This document shows, piece after piece, positions 37,541-52,251 of a stretch of DNA of 64,000 nucleotides; within the stretch, counting starts at the first letter, position 1, and every line of letters begins with the position of its first letter. Made by a program: the position numbers and the translations under genes. The DNA lies in assembly GCA_037833965.1 (NCBI GenBank), contig AP031357.1, positions 18,682,001 to 18,746,000 on the forward strand, in the 5' to 3' direction. Below the pieces are notes generated by a model, which did no database searches, was not told the origin of the DNA, and saw only the letters and a program-made list of their open reading frames with translations. This DNA comes from Marchantia polymorpha subsp. ruderalis (lineage: Eukaryota; Streptophyta; Marchantiopsida; Marchantiales; Marchantiaceae).

Positions 37541-40500
37541 CGTTCTCACCCTGACATTTACGATGTTTAGTCTCCAATGGATCCAATCGGCAGTTCGTTT
37601 TGGTGCAATTTCATCGATCAAGTATATTTGACGGTAAAACATTTTCAGAATGGTCAATTCTTGATGTGGGAATTTCTCCTTCCAAGTCTTGAGATAGGCA
37701 CATCGTACACTTGCTTGTAATACATAATTGTCTCGTTTACGTATCACACATTTAGCTTGTTCACTTGTACATTATGCCTCCCAGATTTTCCACTCATTCT
37801 TACAAATACAACAAGACTATGAAATTGGTGTATACAGCGAGAGCAGCTTATAACAAATGTCACATGCTAATATCACTGATCAAAAAGCATTGCCATTGAA
37901 ATCTTTAGCTCACCTTAATATATCCCAAATCGAAGAGGAGGAAAAGTTTCGACTTTCTTAGAATTCCATTAGAAGTTCAGAATTTTAACTCTTGAGTCGT
38001 GTCACATACATCCAACATACTAAGACACCATCTTCTCAGATTAAAGAACAGTATGTGCATGTATCGTGTTCTTCTAGCTTTAGTTTCTCAATCTTCATCA
38101 ACTCGTATCACTGTAAACTTGTAAGAATGTATGTATTTACGACTGTCCACGACTAATGCAGTGAATATGTCCAGAGGGCTTACGTTTGAATGAAACACAC
38201 TGACTCTACATACATGCCTCTCCAGGACAGTAATCTCCCTGAATAGTTGGATTATGTATATTTTCCTATCCACTATCCCAACAACCAGAAATTATCTACC
38301 TTCCAAGTGAAGCTCGAGACTGGATTTCTTGGAACCGCTGGATAGTCAGAATTCTCAGATTTCTGATTAAGACTTTGGATGATATGGCTGTCACAATTTT
38401 TTCTGTTTTCAAGGTGCAGAAGAAGTCTAGGTTGGGTTTCAGTCAGTTCTAATGCGGCGCTCCAATCAATGGAATTATTTTATTTCCTCGTTTTTGCTAC
38501 AAAGGTGCCAGCAAGTAAGTGTGCACGATTCTAAGATGCAGAGCGCGAATCGAAATGAACGTGGTAAGGTATTTTTTCTATCCATAAAATTATTTTCATT
38601 TTCATTTTGAACTGAGTTTGACAATGAAATATTCATCATTGCCGCTAATCATACCAATGAAACTAAAAAAAGTACGAGTAATCATTACATGTTTCGTGCA
38701 TTTGCTGAATATACTGGTCACATCTTCAAACCAATGTTATAAGTACAGAATAAAACTTCGCTTATACAGCGAAGCTGTACAAAGATTTCGAAGAGGAAAT
38801 CGTAATGATGACATCTGAAAAACTCCATTCGTAACCCTAAAAGTCTCTGAACAAACTAATGATTGGAATGTGCTTGGCTTTCGGGAGGTTGAAAGAGAAG
38901 TAGCTCCCACAGAAAACAAGAGCCTAATGATTGAATTGTATCTGATTCGTTCGTGAGCTAGGATGGAGCTCACGTGGAGAAGCGGCAACATCTGCAGTCT
39001 GCTAAATCCGATTAGAAGGTTCAAAGCATCTCTCATTGAGAAATATACTGCAAGTTATTTTACTCGGTAATCGAATAATCGCTTGGAAAAGAATTAATAA
39101 TCGTTGGTTGTACGTGACTAATCCGGTTTCTTCCATAATTTGGACGCTTGATAGTACTGTAGTTCTCAAAGGGTTAAATGATCACAGCTTGAAAACAGTT
39201 GTGATGAAGCTAGAGAACCAATTATTTTCCTCACCGCACGGACGCTTGATGCCAACTCGCATTAGCCTTTAGATCGACATGTATTTCTTCAAAACTTTAA
39301 TGAATGTGGTTTGATAGAGAGACATTGCTATATTAACACATATATGCACACATATTCTTTCTTCATCCATTTCATTGATTCTCTTAGCCCGTTTTGTTAT
39401 CCTGAGGTGGTGGAACTTGCATGTACTATAACCCACAAACTAATTTAGGCGAAGCCATATTCTAATTGGCTTGTTACTCCACATAGATCTGTTTCGTTAT
39501 TTATTTTCATTCACACTTGTAAAGCTTCGTCTTGTGTGAGGCTTCAGTTACTTGATATAAAAAGTGGGTACTTGTATATTGCATGAAAACTAAGTAGAAA
39601 ATGTGAAACATATATTTTGTGATAGTGTTTTGGCTTTTGGCTTTTGTGGGATCTTCTTGTTTTTCAGTCGTTTATATATTTATACAAGTTATATATCTCG
39701 TAGATTTTTCTCATTACCTCAAACATCGTTTTTCTTTTCTTTTTCTTCTTATTTAGCACCTAAAAAATAAGAATTGTCCACCGTTAGATGATGTTTGTAG
39801 GCTTGGCTTACTTCTTTTCTATAAAAGAGATAGTCAAACTTTAAAAACTGATCTAGGTTTTTTCTTTAAAAAAGAAAGGAAACTTAATTTATAAGATTGA
39901 CCAAAAAGATACTTATTGTTCTAATGATCACCATAACCAAATTTTTGAACTTGACGCAAGAATTATTTTATCCACAATATTTATAAAAGTTTTGAAACTC
40001 TCAATCCTTGTGACATATAGAGTTGAATGCCATGCCTTCAAGTATGAAGGCCACCTCTAAACTTCACTTGTGGCCTTCGGACCTAGATCTTCTTCTTACT
40101 ATCCCTTAAATCCTCTACACAAGTCGTGGAAGACTAACTTCATTCTGGCAAGGATAGATCTTCATGAATAAATCCAATTTTCTTCCTTTCAAGTCTTTGT
40201 GTACTATCTTTCTTAACCTACGGGAACTGGGTTAGACTAAAAGGTTCATTTTGAGCATGGTGCGTGGATCTCACATTAATAAACTTCGAAAATTGGCTAA
40301 TACGATTGGCAAGGTTTCTAAGTTCCTATGATTCTTGTCTTTAAAAGCATTCCTGCAAAGTAACTGTCCGTCATATTGTGCATTCTTTTCTTATGATGTA
40401 AATAAATGAAATTCGTGCAAGTAACAATTGAAATAATCTGCACCTTTTTTGCAGAATTGGTCCTAAGTATCACTTCTTTTGCTCTTCAACGAAGCAAAGA

Positions 40501-42300
40501 TCTGAAAAAATTTGTAGTCAACGAACATCAATTAATAGCAGACTCACGGAAGCTAACATAGCTTTCACTTATAGTTACATTAGTAATATAACTTCTATAC
40601 AAACTCAAGGCAGCTTTCGTGAGGGCATCAGAAAGTTGTCACCAGTTACACGTAAATCACCCTGATCACTTCAAAGACTTTCACCTCGAACTAAGATAGG
40701 AAGCACAATCCAAGACTACTCTCAAATCGATTGAACATCGAAATGAAACGTAGAAATTGAGTATCTGATCGGTGACGATAATAGGACAGCTAATCCTAAC
40801 AAAGAATAATCCTTTCTTCACAAATATAAAACAGAATGATGGCAGTCAAGGCTCCTTCCTAGCCTTCTCTCCGATTTTCTGAATGTGACTGATTGGACAT
40901 GTTTATTTATTGAGTTATCGCAGCCGTGTGGGCGTGATTTTTCATTTGTTTTGCGATTCAATTCAAATTTTAAGTAACTTTGTCAAAATATTTGAGCCGC
41001 TTTAGGCCTACTCCAATGATGCTTTTCTTTCTGGATAAAAAGGGCTTTCCACTTTTTTCTGGTGTTTGTAGAGTTATTCAATCACGATTTCTTTGTATGA
41101 ACTGCAGAGCTATGTGTATATATAATCTTCTTTTGGAAAATCATATCATACCTGATTCAATACATTTACCTGATCTCAGAACTTATGTGGCGTGTATTTT
41201 GGCTGGGTAGACTCATTGAACAATATATTGTTTGATGAGTTGTCAAGTATAACTTTGATTTGTATTAAAGGCGAAGTCGCAAAGATTTTCTTGCCTTAAT
41301 AGGTTTAGTGAGATTCTAGAAAGTTTAATTAAATAGTTCAACAATCATAGCCAAAGCTCTGCATAAAACTCGCACTCATGTCGTTTCCTTTCCCAAATGG
41401 TTCATTAAACTTAGACACTCTATTTCTCGATAAACCTAATTTTTCTACTTAGTTTGACCACAAAAAGGTTCATAAACCCACAAGTCAGAGAGTGTCAAAA
41501 GTGGACATCAGGAAACTATGAACTGCTACGGAGGTACCTGTTGATTACATTTACTAACGTGTGACAACAGACCTTGCTCAATACGAATCATTTCTGCAAC
41601 TGCTTCATGACATCCTCTTAATACTTTTACTTCTTTGAAAATAAGAATATATTGAATTAGATTCAAAGACTTTACAAAAATTGTAATCTATTTCCAATCC
41701 TTATCTTAATTCAATCGGAATCATATAATCAATCACATTAATTTTTATTTTGAAATAAATTGTTATGTTCATATACCTAAAATTTCTTACGTTGTAATCA
41801 AAGAACAAAGTTTTCATCGAGCATATTATTTTCAATTTTTTTGTAATCTGCAAAACTTGTTCAAATAAGGTTTTGCCGCTTATACACTGACCACATTCAG
41901 AGCACTAGGTGAAACTGACGTGACGGTCCATTAGAGTAAGAGTTTAGGCAAGTCCTAGAAGCCATAATTCTTGTTCCACAGCAGTTTTACTTTCACACGC
42001 AACAAATCTTGTACTTGGAGAAAAGAGTAAATAAAGTTGAACGGACTAAGCATTTGGAACAAATCAACGCGTAGTCTAATTCAAGATGGAGGTCTCGGAT
42101 GATGCAACGATAGTGATAGCTCTCGACGGTTACCAGCTCTCGATTTAATTCACCGTCAGTGCAATCATTTGATCACTGAGCAAAAAGCGCCAATTTTTTT
42201 GTTGCAAGTTGAAGATGTGAAGCCGTATCAGGTCCCAAAGGTTTTTGAATTTTGACTTGCATTTGGTACGATCCTTATTCCCCCTCGATCGCCGAACGAC
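37541..42300. other. Intergenic, no gene recognised
   Basis: The left part is the SET-gene 3' flank. The rest is moderately AT-rich with only short frames. A 9-bp perfect hairpin (GAAGGCCAC/GTGGCCTTC) is at 40046-40079. A 20-codon frame starting ATGGAGGTCTCG at 42086 has a strong start context and could be a uORF or first exon of the small membrane protein gene to its right. Confidence 0.4.
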
Positions 42301-42917
42301 CAGAAAGTTGACGATTCAGCTCGACTTCAAGAAACGTACTCTCTTGCCTGTGGAGTCATGTCATGACGCAGGGCGATGTCCCGGAGTGGCTGGAGCTCGG
42401 TGAAGCTGACTGCTGACCTTCTTTGACCGTCAGAGGGTCACACAGATTCTGCAGTCGCAACTTCCTCTTACTCATGTTCTTTATCTTTCCATCCAGCTGT
42501 GCCATCGACCAAGTCGATCGAAGGGACTTCTAGCTGCAGAGAGGTTCTGGTGGATGTGCTGGTGAGTTCCGAATCGTTCTGCAAAATATTCCTCCAAGCG
42601 ATGAAGTTCGAACTCTTCTGGAGGATAAAGGGGATGAGCCATAAGTGTCATTCTAGAACCGAGGCTTAGGGAATGAACTTGTTCTTAGTGGTGATACTTT
42701 GAGCTTGTAAATTAAGTTTAAGTGTCGGTTAGATCCATGATGTGCATGTGACTGCTGCTGCAATCGCTGCGCTTCTGGAATGTTATCGAAGTTATCTTAG
42801 AGCGAAGACAGGAACATATTTCTCTCTTGAGACTTGCTGTTTCTAATGGTTGCAAGACTTACTGCTATCATCAAAACTTAGCAGGTGGGACACAGGAGGA
42901 AGGAGCAAGGAGCAAGG

Positions 42918-43193
42918 ATGCGTTATACAGCGATTCTGTTTTTTGGAGCGGTGATCCTTTGCTGGTTATACTTGGCAGTGTCCACGAAAATTTCTGGGCA
43001 CATGGTGTTGGTTGTAGCATCTGTGATTCACCTGTCGGTCATCATGGCCATCTATGCAGAGGGTAGGAATACTCTGAGGGCTTATCAGGATGTGGAGAGT
43101 CTCATGGAGTATCGACTGAAAGAGTTGGAGAAAGACATCGACGAGATTCGCTTCAAGCTGAAGCTTGATGAGGTGATAAATCACAATCTGTGA
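42918..43193 (+). CDS. Small two-helix membrane protein with coiled coil
   Basis: I do not recognise the family. The 91-aa product starts at MRYTAILFF, the first ATG of the frame with A at -3. Residues 4-20 and 27-48 are hydrophobic helices separated by a short polar loop (STKISGH). Residues 58-85 (VESLMEYRLKELEKDIDEIR) have a heptad pattern typical of a coiled coil. An upstream non-coding exon is plausible: a good donor (CTGGTGAGT) at about 42560 and an acceptor (TAGCAG) at about 42884 would remove a 5' UTR intron and place the ATG 33 nt into the next exon. Composition and hydrophobic layout favour a real gene, but there is no homology I can name. Confidence 0.5.
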   Translation: MRYTAILFFGAVILCWLYLAVSTKISGHMVLVVASVIHLSVIMAIYAEGRNTLRAYQDVESLMEYRLKELEKDIDEIRFKLKLDEVINHNL

Positions 43194-43353
43194 CGGACAT
43201 TCTCTTCAGCTGGGCATGGGAAGAATTACTTTTCCTCCCTTCAAATCTTCATACCCTTTTTTCACTCACGATAAAATGGTTGACGAAATTGGACGCTCAC
43301 AATTGTAGCGCTCTAGCAATTTTCATGGCCCACTGAAAACGCATGAAATTTTC

Positions 43354-43881
43354 ATGAACTCGCATATACCGACATATGCAATTGTTTACTTTATCTTCTG
43401 GCGGCTTCTCCTTTACTTTCCGGCTTCCTTGTCATGCTATGATTATATTCTGCTTCAGACGGTGCGGCAAAGGCTGAGTTGGAGGTGTTGTCACAGACTC
43501 GTTACTGAACCTCTGTTGAACGTCATCAGATGGATCCAACCGAAGGCTGCCGTGTGCGCGAAGAGACGATGGAGTCACAGGGAGGGCAGGGTCCCTCCAA
43601 CGTCAAATACATCCAGCTCACCCCTTCCTGATTGCAATTATGCTATTTTGTCTTGGGTTGTTGCACACACACATAGGCTACGGCAAGAGCTAAATCGCAG
43701 GCAACTCTCGTGCATGGCGATGACGTCTCTCTGGTTGTTTACTACAAGATTTTGTGAAATAGGGTTGTCGTATTGCAATCAGTATCCTGCTTTCAAAAAT
43801 GGTGCGACCATGAGATTCATTTTACTCATGCATCAAACAGTGAGCATGAGATCATCGAGAAGTATTATCGCAAGTCTTTAG
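43354..43881 (+). CDS. Hypothetical 175-aa open frame
   Basis: A long frame from a true ATG (MNSHIPTYAIVYF). The first 35 residues are hydrophobic; the remainder is rich in Arg, Ser and Cys without a recognisable fold, and codon use looks unselected. It may be chance or a long 3' flank of the neighbouring gene. Confidence 0.15.
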   Translation: MNSHIPTYAIVYFIFWRLLLYFPASLSCYDYILLQTVRQRLSWRCCHRLVTEPLLNVIRWIQPKAAVCAKRRWSHREGRVPPTSNTSSSPLPDCNYAILSWVVAHTHRLRQELNRRQLSCMAMTSLWLFTTRFCEIGLSYCNQYPAFKNGATMRFILLMHQTVSMRSSRSIIASL

Positions 43882-46126
43882 TGTTGAGCTACGTCACTTG
43901 CAACCACCGGCTATGGAAGCTATTGATCGGATTTATAATAAGTTATGCTCATTTTATGGCTTCCTGGCAGTTAATATCATCAGGCGATCTTGTGACAGAC
44001 TTAAAATCATGCAGGACATAATTCTCAATTCGTGATGCTCAAGTTGAGAGCTGCTCTCTCTCTCTCTCTGTTTGCAATTGCACTTTACAAATCAAACGAC
44101 CTCTGAGATTGACTACGCGTCGATTCTACAGAACACCAATGGTTTCAGACTGCTATAGGGCGACAATTGTTGGTCGCTTTAACCATTCGAGTTCAGCCAA
44201 CCACAAACTCGAATCTCTTCATAGCAGACCGTAACCTATGGCTGTTGTTCGTTTTCATTCTTTGCATCCGGCAGTGAATTCATGACTTGATAAAGCAACC
44301 GAATTCAGAACGCGACGGATAAATAGAACAAAACAGATCTATTCAAGTGGACAAGAATCAACCAACTTGAAGGCATCGGTTTGGGAGCAGGGATCACGGG
44401 TCAGCCTACGAGATGTAAGGTTTACGGGGCGAACAAAACAAGTCTGGAGCAGGAGCCAGCTGGACTTCGAAGGGCCTGGATGATTTCACGAGACAGAGCC
44501 GAGCAGAGGGTAACAGACGGTTCATCTACGAGGACGAACGACGAGGCACAATCAGAGCAGGAAAAGCCATCGGCGTCGTGTGAGGGAGGGGAGGCCCTGA
44601 CGGAAGCCTCAAAGTAGCCAACAATCAATTCGAACGACCGAAAGCAGAAAGTGCAACTTTTCAGCTCCCTTCACCTTTCAGTTGCAGGCATCAGTCCCCA
44701 CGCATACAAGAATCGTGCTTTACGCTTCGGCCATCATTACTCGCGAAGCCTTGTGGACGCAAAATTGACGAGGTCTTCAGATTTTCTGACATCTCGAAAC
44801 CATGTGCTGCCCACGAGGATTGGATTGGAGACATCTTGCGATGGCAACTGCTCTAGCACCTAAAAGCTCCAAGCATAAAATATGTACAGTTTATACGAGG
44901 ACATGCATACAAGGCAAAAGAAACCGCGACTGTGATGTGCCACAGCGAGCTAGGCTGTCAGTGAATGGAATGTTCCGCTCTCTCCAGAAACGAACCTCTC
45001 GAACGCAAGGAGGTCCGCATTTGTGCCGAAAGCACCAGGAAAGGAACTCAGACTTACGGTGCTCGTAGGCTTCAGCGGTCAATGAATGAATGGCCCCGGT
45101 GTGCCCTGTTCTGTCAGCTGCAGAATATCGACCCAGACGTCTGCACATGACGCAAAAGACGCACATCTGTGACGACATGCAACCTCGATGTCCGAGCAAG
45201 TTGTGTACTTGTCGAAAGGAGAAAACCTGCTCTCGACGCAGCTCACTCACTCAAACGATAGCCAGCCATCGCAGGACGATGGATGGATCGACACGGAGAG
45301 ACCTTGAGCGGGGCCATTCAGAAATCCAGAATCTTCCTGTTGCATGCTAACATCTCCCTCAGATTCTCAGACTCTCGGCTAACGTCGGAAAAGCGCTCGT
45401 AGGTTCGATCTGGCATATAGAAAACGCGTGCTCGAAGTGAGCCCTGCTCGCCACAACTGGTCCTCGAAGTGCATGCCCGGCAAAAGTGGGTGCACAAAGT
45501 CTCGACCTCTTTTGTTCGTTTGCGTGAGTCACCACAAGTGTCCATGCATCGATCGGATCAGCTGAGGCTGACGAGCCGGCAGCTCCCCGCAACTCCCCAA
45601 GGCCACAAGTCAACCTCTAACTACTTCGTCCTCGAATACTATTTTCTATTGAGGCAGATCAGTTCCACCCTGGTCCAATATGCACTGCAATGTCCTTACA
45701 ATCCGGACGGAAGTACCTCGCCGTGCTACAGAGATCCATCCTCCTCAGCTGAACAGGTCTCTGATAACGATTGACGAAGCAATCACCTCGATCCCGAAGG
45801 TAAATGTCGGGGAACACAGCTTGCACGAGTGCCTGAAGGCGAAGGGTCTGTGTGGCCTCGATTCTCTGTATTCGGGACAGCCTTTGGGACTCAGATCGAG
45901 CTGTGGCTGATCGAGCATGACGGAAGACTCTCGCGTCAACGGGAGGGATAATTATAAAATTAAAGAAAAGGTTATGTTTGCTTGTTTGTCGAGGGATCGA
46001 CATGAATTCGGGACATGTTCCAGCATGTGAAAGTGGGGGCGAGTCTTCGGTACGTCGAGCTCGGTAAAGCCGAGCGGTTGGGAAAGTGAAGTGTACATGG
46101 CGCGATGTATCGACAAAACGAACGAA

Positions 46127-46234
46127 CGATCTTCAATGATCTCACAGCACTGCGGTTCCATGATCGCTCGAGCTCCAAAACGATCTTCAATGAGCTTGCA
46201 GCACTTTGGTTCCATGATCTCTAAAGCTCATGCC
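46127..46234. repeat. Tandem repeat, 2 x 54 bp
   Basis: Two 54-bp units begin CGATCTTCAATGA and contain GGTTCCATGATC; they differ at several bases. On the minus strand the period is in frame and encodes an 18-residue repeat (EPKCCKLIEDR and EPQCCEIIEDR), but the surrounding frame is not otherwise convincing. Confidence 0.9.
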
Positions 46235-46330
46235 TTATTAAATGTAAAGCGGCTGAAAGGAGCACGTCCAGAGCTCGAGTGGCTCTATCGGGCTTAGCTG
46301 TTCTGGATTGAGGGCCTCAAGGAGGGGCGA

Positions 46331-46360
46331 GGTGGATTGAGGTGGATTGATGTGGATTGA
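46331..46360. repeat. Tandem repeat, 3 x 10 bp
   Basis: Three copies of GGTGGATTGA, the last with one change. A simple minisatellite. Confidence 0.9.
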
Positions 46361-49300
46361 GGGCTCCGGGAGTATTTCGGAAGGTGCAGGATTTGGGACC
46401 CAGTGGCTTGCGAATGGGGTCCGAATTTGGTGGCCTTTCGAGCCCTCCTCATTAAGAACGGCGACCGAGGACTTCGTTAATGCGAGCAGCGAGGACACGA
46501 AAGTCAATTTTCGCTACTGGCAAGCATTTGATATGCACGAAGACTGAATCAAAAGCATGCATCTGGGTCCACTCGCGAGACAACAATGGGCCAAAGAAGG
46601 TAAAAAATTGATTGAATCTCTTGGCGAAAGGAAGCGAACTCAAATCGAGCACAGATCTCCATCACCAGTTTTGTCATGTTCCCGACGGCTCTGACATTCA
46701 TTCCTTTTGACTCGGGCTGACCGACATCCTCCTCCCCATGCGCACTCTCGGCCATGCACTCTGACTTTCCTCCAGTTCATGCCTCGATCTGAAGGTCCGC
46801 AATTGGAGCTTCGTGGATCACTTCCATCGTTGACGATATCTTCCTTTGGCACCCCATCCTCGAGACGGGAGCCAAGTGACTTGCGAAAATGATGCCAGAG
46901 GGCCCCGTCCAACATGAAAGCAATCGGTGACCAATCGTATCCAAGTGTTAAATTATATCCGACCGCATCCAAAATATTCAAGCTACCAATTGCAAGCAAA
47001 AGTAGTATTTGTATGCTAGGTCATTGTGCACTACTTCGATACTTGTGACTTCACATTTTTTCAATGACGGAAGGAAGAATTCATATTTTTTTTGTTTTGG
47101 TTACTATCACTGTCACTACGCTAGTTGTCCAACAAGGACAATTAATAATCACTTCGCTAAAATACCTTCGTATCTGGTGCAAGGATAGTGATTCCATGAT
47201 CGTGTATTGCCATAAAGTCACCAAGATATATGTCTGTGTGCTAACTTCTGTATCACCAACTCAAAGATCACCGATTTATGAAGTCAGTTCAAATTTCCAT
47301 CATCTTGTTATCAAATATATTGAAGTGTGATAATAATGTATATGCCCGATGAAGCTTAATATTTCAACAAGTGATAGTATATGATATTCTACCTTCGTAG
47401 AAGATGTCCATCTCCTGCAATAAATCATTGAAAAATTCAACGTGTTTCGGCGTGACAGAAAATTGTAGCATTCTTGGCATTCATCAGACTTCTACTATTA
47501 TCATGCATGTCTCTAAAAAACTGAAAATAAAGAAGACTGTGACAGGTATATCAAGCTTTACAGTTTGGTCATTATTGATCGGACCTAAAAAGTTTGCCAC
47601 TCAAATTTGATTGCTAATGTATGACACGTCTAATAAATCTAATACTAAACAATAAAAATCTCCCTACGACCAATTGGGTTCTTAGTGTCTTACCTACTAG
47701 GAAATGGGATCTTCTAGGCGTGCGTCAATCTCATAACCCGGATAAATGCTTTGCGAATCAATTGATGCACAAGCACCGGCAACAATAATATATCAACTTG
47801 CTGAAATTCCAAAGGCAGGTGAAAAAGTTGAAATGTATCCTGGTGCTAATCTTCGCTCTGGTCAATCTCAACCCCTTGTCGGAATCTCTCTCTCATCAAT
47901 TTATTCTAGAGAATCCAAGTTCGTGCTTGCAGCTGTGAGCAAACTATCTTCAGAAAGATCTTGCATGCGAAGGTCCGTGTGACATGCACTGAGGGTCAAA
48001 GTCGTTCACCTCCTCATGGCTCTCATTGTGAGAAAAACGAATCGCGTTGATTATATCCTTATCCAAAACATTGACTGAATTCAAAGTCTACGACTGTCTA
48101 CCGCACTTTGAAGAAAGATAAAAACATGTGCGTCAGCTCCCAATTCAGCCTTCGTATGTGCAATTATGTACTGCCATAGCTACTTGTTAGTTAGAATTCA
48201 TTTTTTTCTTTAATTTAACGGAAGACATTGGTCAGAATCGGGCAGAACACAAAATTCTGCAAGTTCATACAGTTGTTGCCCTGATGTCCAGAATGACACA
48301 AATTCGAGCCTCGTGCTTCACATGATTGCGAGTTTATATATGCGCACTTCTCCTACGGGGGTGGCAATGGTGTTGAACTGCGCGTAGCTGAGAAACTGTC
48401 AATTGCTCCGGAGACAAACCTTGACATGCTTACAGAAGTCTCTCTCGAACAAACTTACATTGGTAGCTTTCTTCCAAACGCTTTCCCCATCACAGAAACA
48501 CTTGTACCTTTCAGAAGGCTAACCATGAGAGGAGCTTCTCGTGATACAACCTTGCATTAAATTCTCGCTTCCAAAGTGGGTAAGGTGCTGACTGAAGATT
48601 GCATCTACCGATACTGATACAGCTCATCGTAAATAACAGCAACACTCTGCAACTTTCCATGGGTTCATCATCTGCGAACGTGATTTCAGCCCTGACAAAG
48701 TCATAGGTGTGTGAGACGTGGTATCATATGAGTCTCATGTTGATTGTGACGATACCATTTCTTTCTAACGCTGAATCTGTTCGCGTAAACGATGAGCAAC
48801 CCGAGCAGGTTCGAACTCGAAAAGATTGAATTTGTCTTGAAGTTCATTATACATACACACAAAACAAAACGGAGTTCTTAAAGTGGAATGATTGAGACCT
48901 CAGAGCTGTGAACTCGAGAGGTTCGTCGAAGAAAATCACGTCAAAATGATGTTGTTGATATTCTTCTGATTGAGTCGGTGAAAACAGCTAGCATGGAAGA
49001 CACCGATTCGGTAACTCGCAATGCGCGACCGGATTCATAAAAATGTCAAAATCACTGGCTGGCTCACAATGTCACACAGGATCAGTCGTTGAATAGCGTT
49101 GACGTATTAGCTGGTCAAGACTTTGGTGGCTCTTTGAGAAAGATCACAATGTTCCCACCTCTGAGTAAGCAACAAACTTCGGCCTGGAAAGCATAATTGC
49201 CAGGCTGATTGATGCTTGTGGGGAAAGGTAAACCGGGAGCATGGATGGGTAGACCCTCAGCAACGCGTGCCATTGGTCATGCTAATCAATAGCACACCAA

Positions 49301-50360
49301 ATCCTGAGCTTTCAGCCGAGGAGCATCTGAAACACCTTCTTCGTCCCTACTCCCTACTCACCGGATGTACCTAGAGTGATCAGCGAGACATTCGCCTGAT
49401 GTCACTTGGAGGAGGTCCATCTAGAGGCGACTTTCTGCAGTCCGACCGACCGCCTCTATTTTGAGGATGGCAGGAGGACATCAGAGATAAACTCCCTGAG
49501 AAGGGAGCAGAGCTGACCAAGCGACGAGGGTATCATCTATCAACTTGTGCAGATTCTCGAAGAGCTTGAAGTTTTCAAAAGTTGTTCTTTCTGATGACCA
49601 CTGGAATCAGTCCACGTGCTGTTGGTCGTCCAGAAATCAGGATCGGTATTATTATGCCAAAGCTTAAAAATGTTCCCACGATCTTAGCCGTGAGCCATCT
49701 TGAGTGATACTGCTCTTCCTTGGGAAGACATCCAAACTTGTCCTCGGTTTGGAGGAATGCTTTCCGAGTCCAACACGTTTGACCTCGTTTCTTGCAACTT
49801 TGGATCTAGTGGGACGAAGAGCGGCATCTTCTGCGACCTCCACACTTGCTCTCTCTCTCGCTCTATGCTCTGCTCTGTGGAGTCTGATGGCAACTATATA
49901 TCTCAGTAGCAGCTGACATTGGTACTCACTCATTGGCCACTCATGCAACCTGACAGCGACTTTACGTTACTGTCGTCTGATCATCTTTCTGACCATTCCT
50001 CCTGAAGCAAGAGGAGTCTGGCAGACGTAGCCTTCAGCTGCTCGTGGCACTGAAGCTCTCGATCCCCAGGTACTGGAAGGTGGTGAGCTATTAGTGCTGT
50101 ACATTCTTCTCAATTTAACAATCAGGAGGATCTGACCGCACTCTGCTTCGATCTCTGTCATCTCTGAGCAGTCTGAACGTGATGGCACAGTGCGAGCATT
50201 ACCGATTGATCTGATCATTCTTCGTAGACCTGACCTTTTGGCCGTTATTTGTACAGGGGAAACCAGAGCTGCCCACTTTTTGAGCCGCCTCGCCTCGATA
50301 CGATCAGTGGTGCGGAATTAAGCCACAAGATCTGCGGAATCTCGAGCTTCTCAGTTTAGA

Positions 50361-52251
<1,891 letters not shown>

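Larger units (their letters stand above)
43882..50360. other. Long intergenic region, no gene recognised
   Basis: From 44.3 to 46.7 kb composition is more GC-rich and both strands carry overlapping frames of 60-120 codons, none convincing; this could be non-coding exons or a decayed gene. A (CT)n run is at 44054-44069. Tandem repeats at 46127-46234 and 46331-46360 are listed separately. From 47.0 to 49.3 kb there are short coding-like frames (for example 47746-47982) without motifs. The last 0.5 kb is the first peroxidase promoter region; no TATA box was fixed. Confidence 0.4.

Noticed and set aside
44891-46003. Overlapping frames on both strands in a GC-richer stretch as genes
   Set aside because: No frame has a motif, a signal peptide or plausible codon use, and stop-free stretches are expected at this GC content.
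46127-46360. Short tandem repeats as a CRISPR array
   Set aside because: The repeats are adjacent without spacers and the genome is eukaryotic.
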